The notes under the pieces are model-generated. The model ran no database searches. It was not told the DNA's origin and saw only the letters and a list, made by a program, of their open reading frames with translations. A program made the position numbers and the translations under genes. From Devosia insulae DS-56 (GTDB taxonomy: Bacteria > Pseudomonadota > Alphaproteobacteria > Rhizobiales > Devosiaceae): a stretch of DNA of 34,945 nucleotides. Numbering within the stretch: the first letter of the stretch is position 1; each line of letters starts with the position of its first letter. The DNA lies in NCBI RefSeq assembly GCF_000970465.2, contig NZ_LAJE02000377.1, forward strand, positions 1 to 34,945. Direction: 5' to 3'. Positions 32,531 to 34,945 of this stretch are shown here, in pieces.

Positions 32531-33565
32531 GTGGCAACGCTCAAGTACAGGCTGATCGGCGCCGCCTTCGAACTGTTGTGGGCGAGCGGCGTGACGCACC
32601 TGATCCGCAACCGTTCCAAGGCGCGCGGCGTGATCTTCACGCTGCACCGGGTCCTGCCGGACGATCCGGCCGACTTCGCCCCCAACGCCATTCTCCAGGT
32701 CAAGCCCGACTTCCTTGCCTTCGCCATTACCCGCGTGCGCGAGCTGGGCTTCGACATCGTCGACATGGACGAGGCGGCGCGCCGCATCGAGGCGGAGACG
32801 CCGGGCAAGCCCTTCGTCGTCTTCAGCTTCGACGATGCTTATCGTGACAACCTCAGGTTCGCCCTGCCAGTGCTGCGCCGGCAGCAATGCCCGTTCACCC
32901 TCTACGTGCCCACCGCCCTGGTCGACGGCGTCGGAGAGGTATGGTGGCAGGCACTCGAGGACATCATTGCCGGCCAGAACGCGCTGGCTGTCACCTATGC
33001 CGGCGAGACCGAATATTACGCCACCGCCAATCTCGAGGAAAAACAGCGAGCCTATGACGCGCTCTACCGCCGGATGCGCACCATGCCCGAGGCCGACCGC
33101 GTCAAGCTGATCCGCGATATCGCTGGGCAGTACGGGTTCGATCTGAAGCAGCATTGCCGCGAGCTGATCATGGATTGGACCGAGCTCCGGCACTTCGCCG
33201 CCGATCCGCTCTGCACTATTGGCGCCCATACCGTGCACCACTACGAGCTGGCCAAGCTCGGCCCGCTCGATGCTCGCAACGAGATCGAGCAGTCGGTCCG
33301 CATTCTCAAGGCGCAGTTCGGCAAGACGCCGCTGCACCTGAGTTACCCGATCGGCGGTACCGCCTCGGCCGGGCCGCGCGAGTTTTCGCTGGCCCGCGAG
33401 CTGGGGCTCAGAACGGCCGTGACGACGCGCCCCGGCGGGCTGTATGCTGGGCATCGGCACAGCCTCCATTCGCTGCCGCGGGTGTCCCTCAACGGCCTGT
33501 TCCAGTCCAAACGCTATGTCGATGTCTTCGCGACCCCGGCCGTGTTCGCAATGCTGCCCGGTTGA
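32531..33565 (+). CDS. Polysaccharide deacetylase
   Basis: Protein of 344 residues with a NodB-homology domain of the CE4 family. The catalytic/metal motif is FSFDDAYRDNL, preceded by GVIFTLHRVLP; the zinc-binding His pair is in IGAHTVHHYELAKL; the later arginine/His region includes SYPIGGTASAG. The GTG at 32531 begins 5 nt after the co-polymerase stop, so the two are one unit. In polysaccharide loci such enzymes remove N-acetyl groups from the export product, raising its charge and adhesiveness, as HfsH does for the Caulobacter holdfast. No signal peptide is evident, which would place it in the cytoplasm as reported for HfsH. Confidence 0.93.
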   Translation: MATLKYRLIGAAFELLWASGVTHLIRNRSKARGVIFTLHRVLPDDPADFAPNAILQVKPDFLAFAITRVRELGFDIVDMDEAARRIEAETPGKPFVVFSFDDAYRDNLRFALPVLRRQQCPFTLYVPTALVDGVGEVWWQALEDIIAGQNALAVTYAGETEYYATANLEEKQRAYDALYRRMRTMPEADRVKLIRDIAGQYGFDLKQHCRELIMDWTELRHFAADPLCTIGAHTVHHYELAKLGPLDARNEIEQSVRILKAQFGKTPLHLSYPIGGTASAGPREFSLARELGLRTAVTTRPGGLYAGHRHSLHSLPRVSLNGLFQSKRYVDVFATPAVFAMLPG

Positions 33566-33612
33566 TCGCATCCTTCTCATGTCCCTTCTCGTCCTGATTC
33601 CCCGGAGCTTTC

Positions 33613-34899
33613 ATGGCTGACCTCATCGTCGATGGCGCTAACCCGGTGTCCGGCACCATCCGTCCGTCCGGCAACAAGAACGCGGTGCTGCCCATGCTCT
33701 GCGCCACCCTGCTGACCGACGAAGCTGTGACGCTCACCAACGTTCCCGAGATCAGCGATATCGACAAACTGGTCGAATATTTCCGCTCCAAGGGCTCGCG
33801 CGTACAGCGCAGCCTCGAGGCACAGACGCTGACCATCCAGCACGACTTCAAGGCCTTCGCCACGACCGACGCCGAACTGCCGGTGGGTATTCGCGCCGCG
33901 GTGCTGCTGCTGGCCCCGGTGCTGCTGCGCAGCGACCACCTGATCTTCGATACCGAGGCCAAGGGCTGCGCGCTTGGCGTGCGCGAGATCGACCCGCACC
34001 TCGAGATTCTCGAGCGCTTCGGCGGCACCATTGCCGGCACGCACCCCTATCGCATCGAGCGCCGCAACCAGATCAAGGGCGTCCACCTCTGGCCCGACTA
34101 CGCCTCGGTCACCGCCACCGAGACTTTCGTGATGATCGCGGCGCTGGCCCACGGCACCTCGACCATGAACAACGCCGCCTCCGAGCCGCATGTGCAGGCA
34201 CTCTGCGACATGCTGGCAACGATGGGCGCCGATATCGACGGCATCGGCACCTCGCGGCTGACGGTGCGTGGCGTGGGCAAACTCTCCGGCACCACCGCCC
34301 GCGTGCCGGACGATCACCATGAGGTCGCAACCTTCCTCGCCATCGGCGCGGTCACCGGTGGCCGGCTGACCGTCGAGACCGATATGGGCCCGCAACTGAC
34401 GCTGATCCTCCGCCAGTTCGGCAAGCTTGGGCTGGAGTTCGAGGTGGAGGACGGCAAGGTCACCGCCACCGGCTGGACCCGCAAGGTCACCGAGCCGTAC
34501 ACCGCCGAGATGCTGCCCAAGATCGAGGCGGCGCCCTGGCCGTATTTCCCGGCCGACCTGTTGCCGCACGCCATCGGCATCTCCGTCGGCTGCACCGGCG
34601 ACATCCTGTTCTGGAACAAGGTCTATGAGGGGGCGCTCGGCTGGAGCGCTGAGTTGTTGAAGTTCGGCGCCCGCGTGCACCTCTCCGATCCGCACCGCCT
34701 CGTGGTGTTTGGCGGCAACCCGCTGCGCCCGGCAACGGTTGAAGCGCCCTACATCATCCGCGTCGTTGTGGCGCTGCTGCTGGCCGCGATCCAGATCCCC
34801 GGCGAGTCGCGCATCAAGAATGCCGACCCGATCCGCCGGGCCTATCCGCATTTCGTCGAGAAGCTGACCAAGCTCGGCGCCAAGGTGCGCTGGGAGTAG
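33613..34899 (+). CDS. Divergent UDP-GlcNAc 1-carboxyvinyltransferase (MurA-like)
   Basis: Protein of 428 residues with the two-domain EPT fold. The N-terminal SGNKNAVLP keeps the catalytic-site Lys22-Asn23. The PEP-binding cysteine is kept as Cys119 in EAKGCALGVREID, although the usual flanking GGCxIGxRPVD is altered. FPADLLPHAIGIS (Asp315) corresponds to the catalytic Asp segment of MurA. The C-terminal EAPYIIRVVVALLL differs from the canonical DLRAxAALVLAGL. Housekeeping murA in relatives usually sits near hisD, so this is more likely a paralogue. It lies 48 nt after the deacetylase gene and may be co-transcribed with the polysaccharide genes. Function as a true MurA is possible but unproven. 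Confidence 0.85.
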   Translation: MADLIVDGANPVSGTIRPSGNKNAVLPMLCATLLTDEAVTLTNVPEISDIDKLVEYFRSKGSRVQRSLEAQTLTIQHDFKAFATTDAELPVGIRAAVLLLAPVLLRSDHLIFDTEAKGCALGVREIDPHLEILERFGGTIAGTHPYRIERRNQIKGVHLWPDYASVTATETFVMIAALAHGTSTMNNAASEPHVQALCDMLATMGADIDGIGTSRLTVRGVGKLSGTTARVPDDHHEVATFLAIGAVTGGRLTVETDMGPQLTLILRQFGKLGLEFEVEDGKVTATGWTRKVTEPYTAEMLPKIEAAPWPYFPADLLPHAIGISVGCTGDILFWNKVYEGALGWSAELLKFGARVHLSDPHRLVVFGGNPLRPATVEAPYIIRVVVALLLAAIQIPGESRIKNADPIRRAYPHFVEKLTKLGAKVRWE

Positions 34900-34927
34900 G
34901 GGCGTCTCTTCTACACCTCACCCGGCC

Positions 34928-34945
34928 CACGAGACAGATCTCGTG
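34928..34945 (+). terminator. Hairpin at window edge, possible terminator
   Basis: CACGAGA-CAGA-TCTCGTG, a perfect 7-bp stem with 4-nt loop, ends at the last base of the window 46 nt after the murA-like stop. Whether a T-run follows is not visible. Confidence 0.4.

Overview
The window is GC-rich, tightly packed chromosomal DNA of an alphaproteobacterium. Gene order and content point to Hyphomicrobiales, possibly Devosiaceae: three BA14K-type secreted proteins, glyA-nrdR-nusB behind a ZTP riboswitch, and the bamE / CBP3-like chaperone / YceD / plsX / fabH / ihfA / MerR block. The taxon is inferred from family content, not from a marker-gene comparison.

Layout: 1-1809 holds most of parC (minus strand, C-terminus cut by the window edge). 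1908-3994 holds three small secreted BA14K-like genes, the middle one frameshifted, with a SixA-like phosphatase on the other strand. 4081-7959 is ZTP riboswitch-glyA-nrdR-nusB-MFS. 7960-8550 has no gene and is built of palindromic repeats related to one at 26809-26914. 8551-12375 is bamE, divergent from a cytochrome bc1 chaperone-yceD-plsX-fabH run. 12452-16626 is a membrane sugar-transfer module (GT-C-like protein, flippase-like protein, methyltransferase, GT2) lying between fabH and ihfA. 16956-18630 holds ihfA, a MerR regulator, a ribbon-helix-helix protein and a single-domain response regulator. 18704-21009 is a divergent DHA2 efflux pump / MarR pair with clear operators. 21067-25530 holds YbaK, a small membrane protein, a cysteine hydrolase, an FtsI-like PBP, tRNA-Pro(GGG) and an APH-type kinase.

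25535-34899 is an extracellular polysaccharide locus. One arm (minus strand) encodes a Wza-like exporter, a GT4, a WcaJ-like priming transferase and a Wzy/O-antigen-ligase-like polymerase. The other arm (plus strand) encodes a Wzc-like co-polymerase whose kinase domain has lost its P-loop, a polysaccharide deacetylase and a divergent MurA homologue. This set resembles holdfast / unipolar-polysaccharide adhesin systems of Alphaproteobacteria. The shared divergent promoter region carries two CtrA-like boxes (TTAA-N7-CTTA) and a 14-bp palindrome.

The observations most worth following are the P-loop-less Wzc with the linked MurA paralogue and CtrA-like boxes, the sugar-transfer module between fabH and ihfA, the repeated operator-like motif between the RHH and response-regulator genes, and the single-base frameshift in one BA14K gene. 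No CRISPR array, integrase, transposase or phage gene was found.
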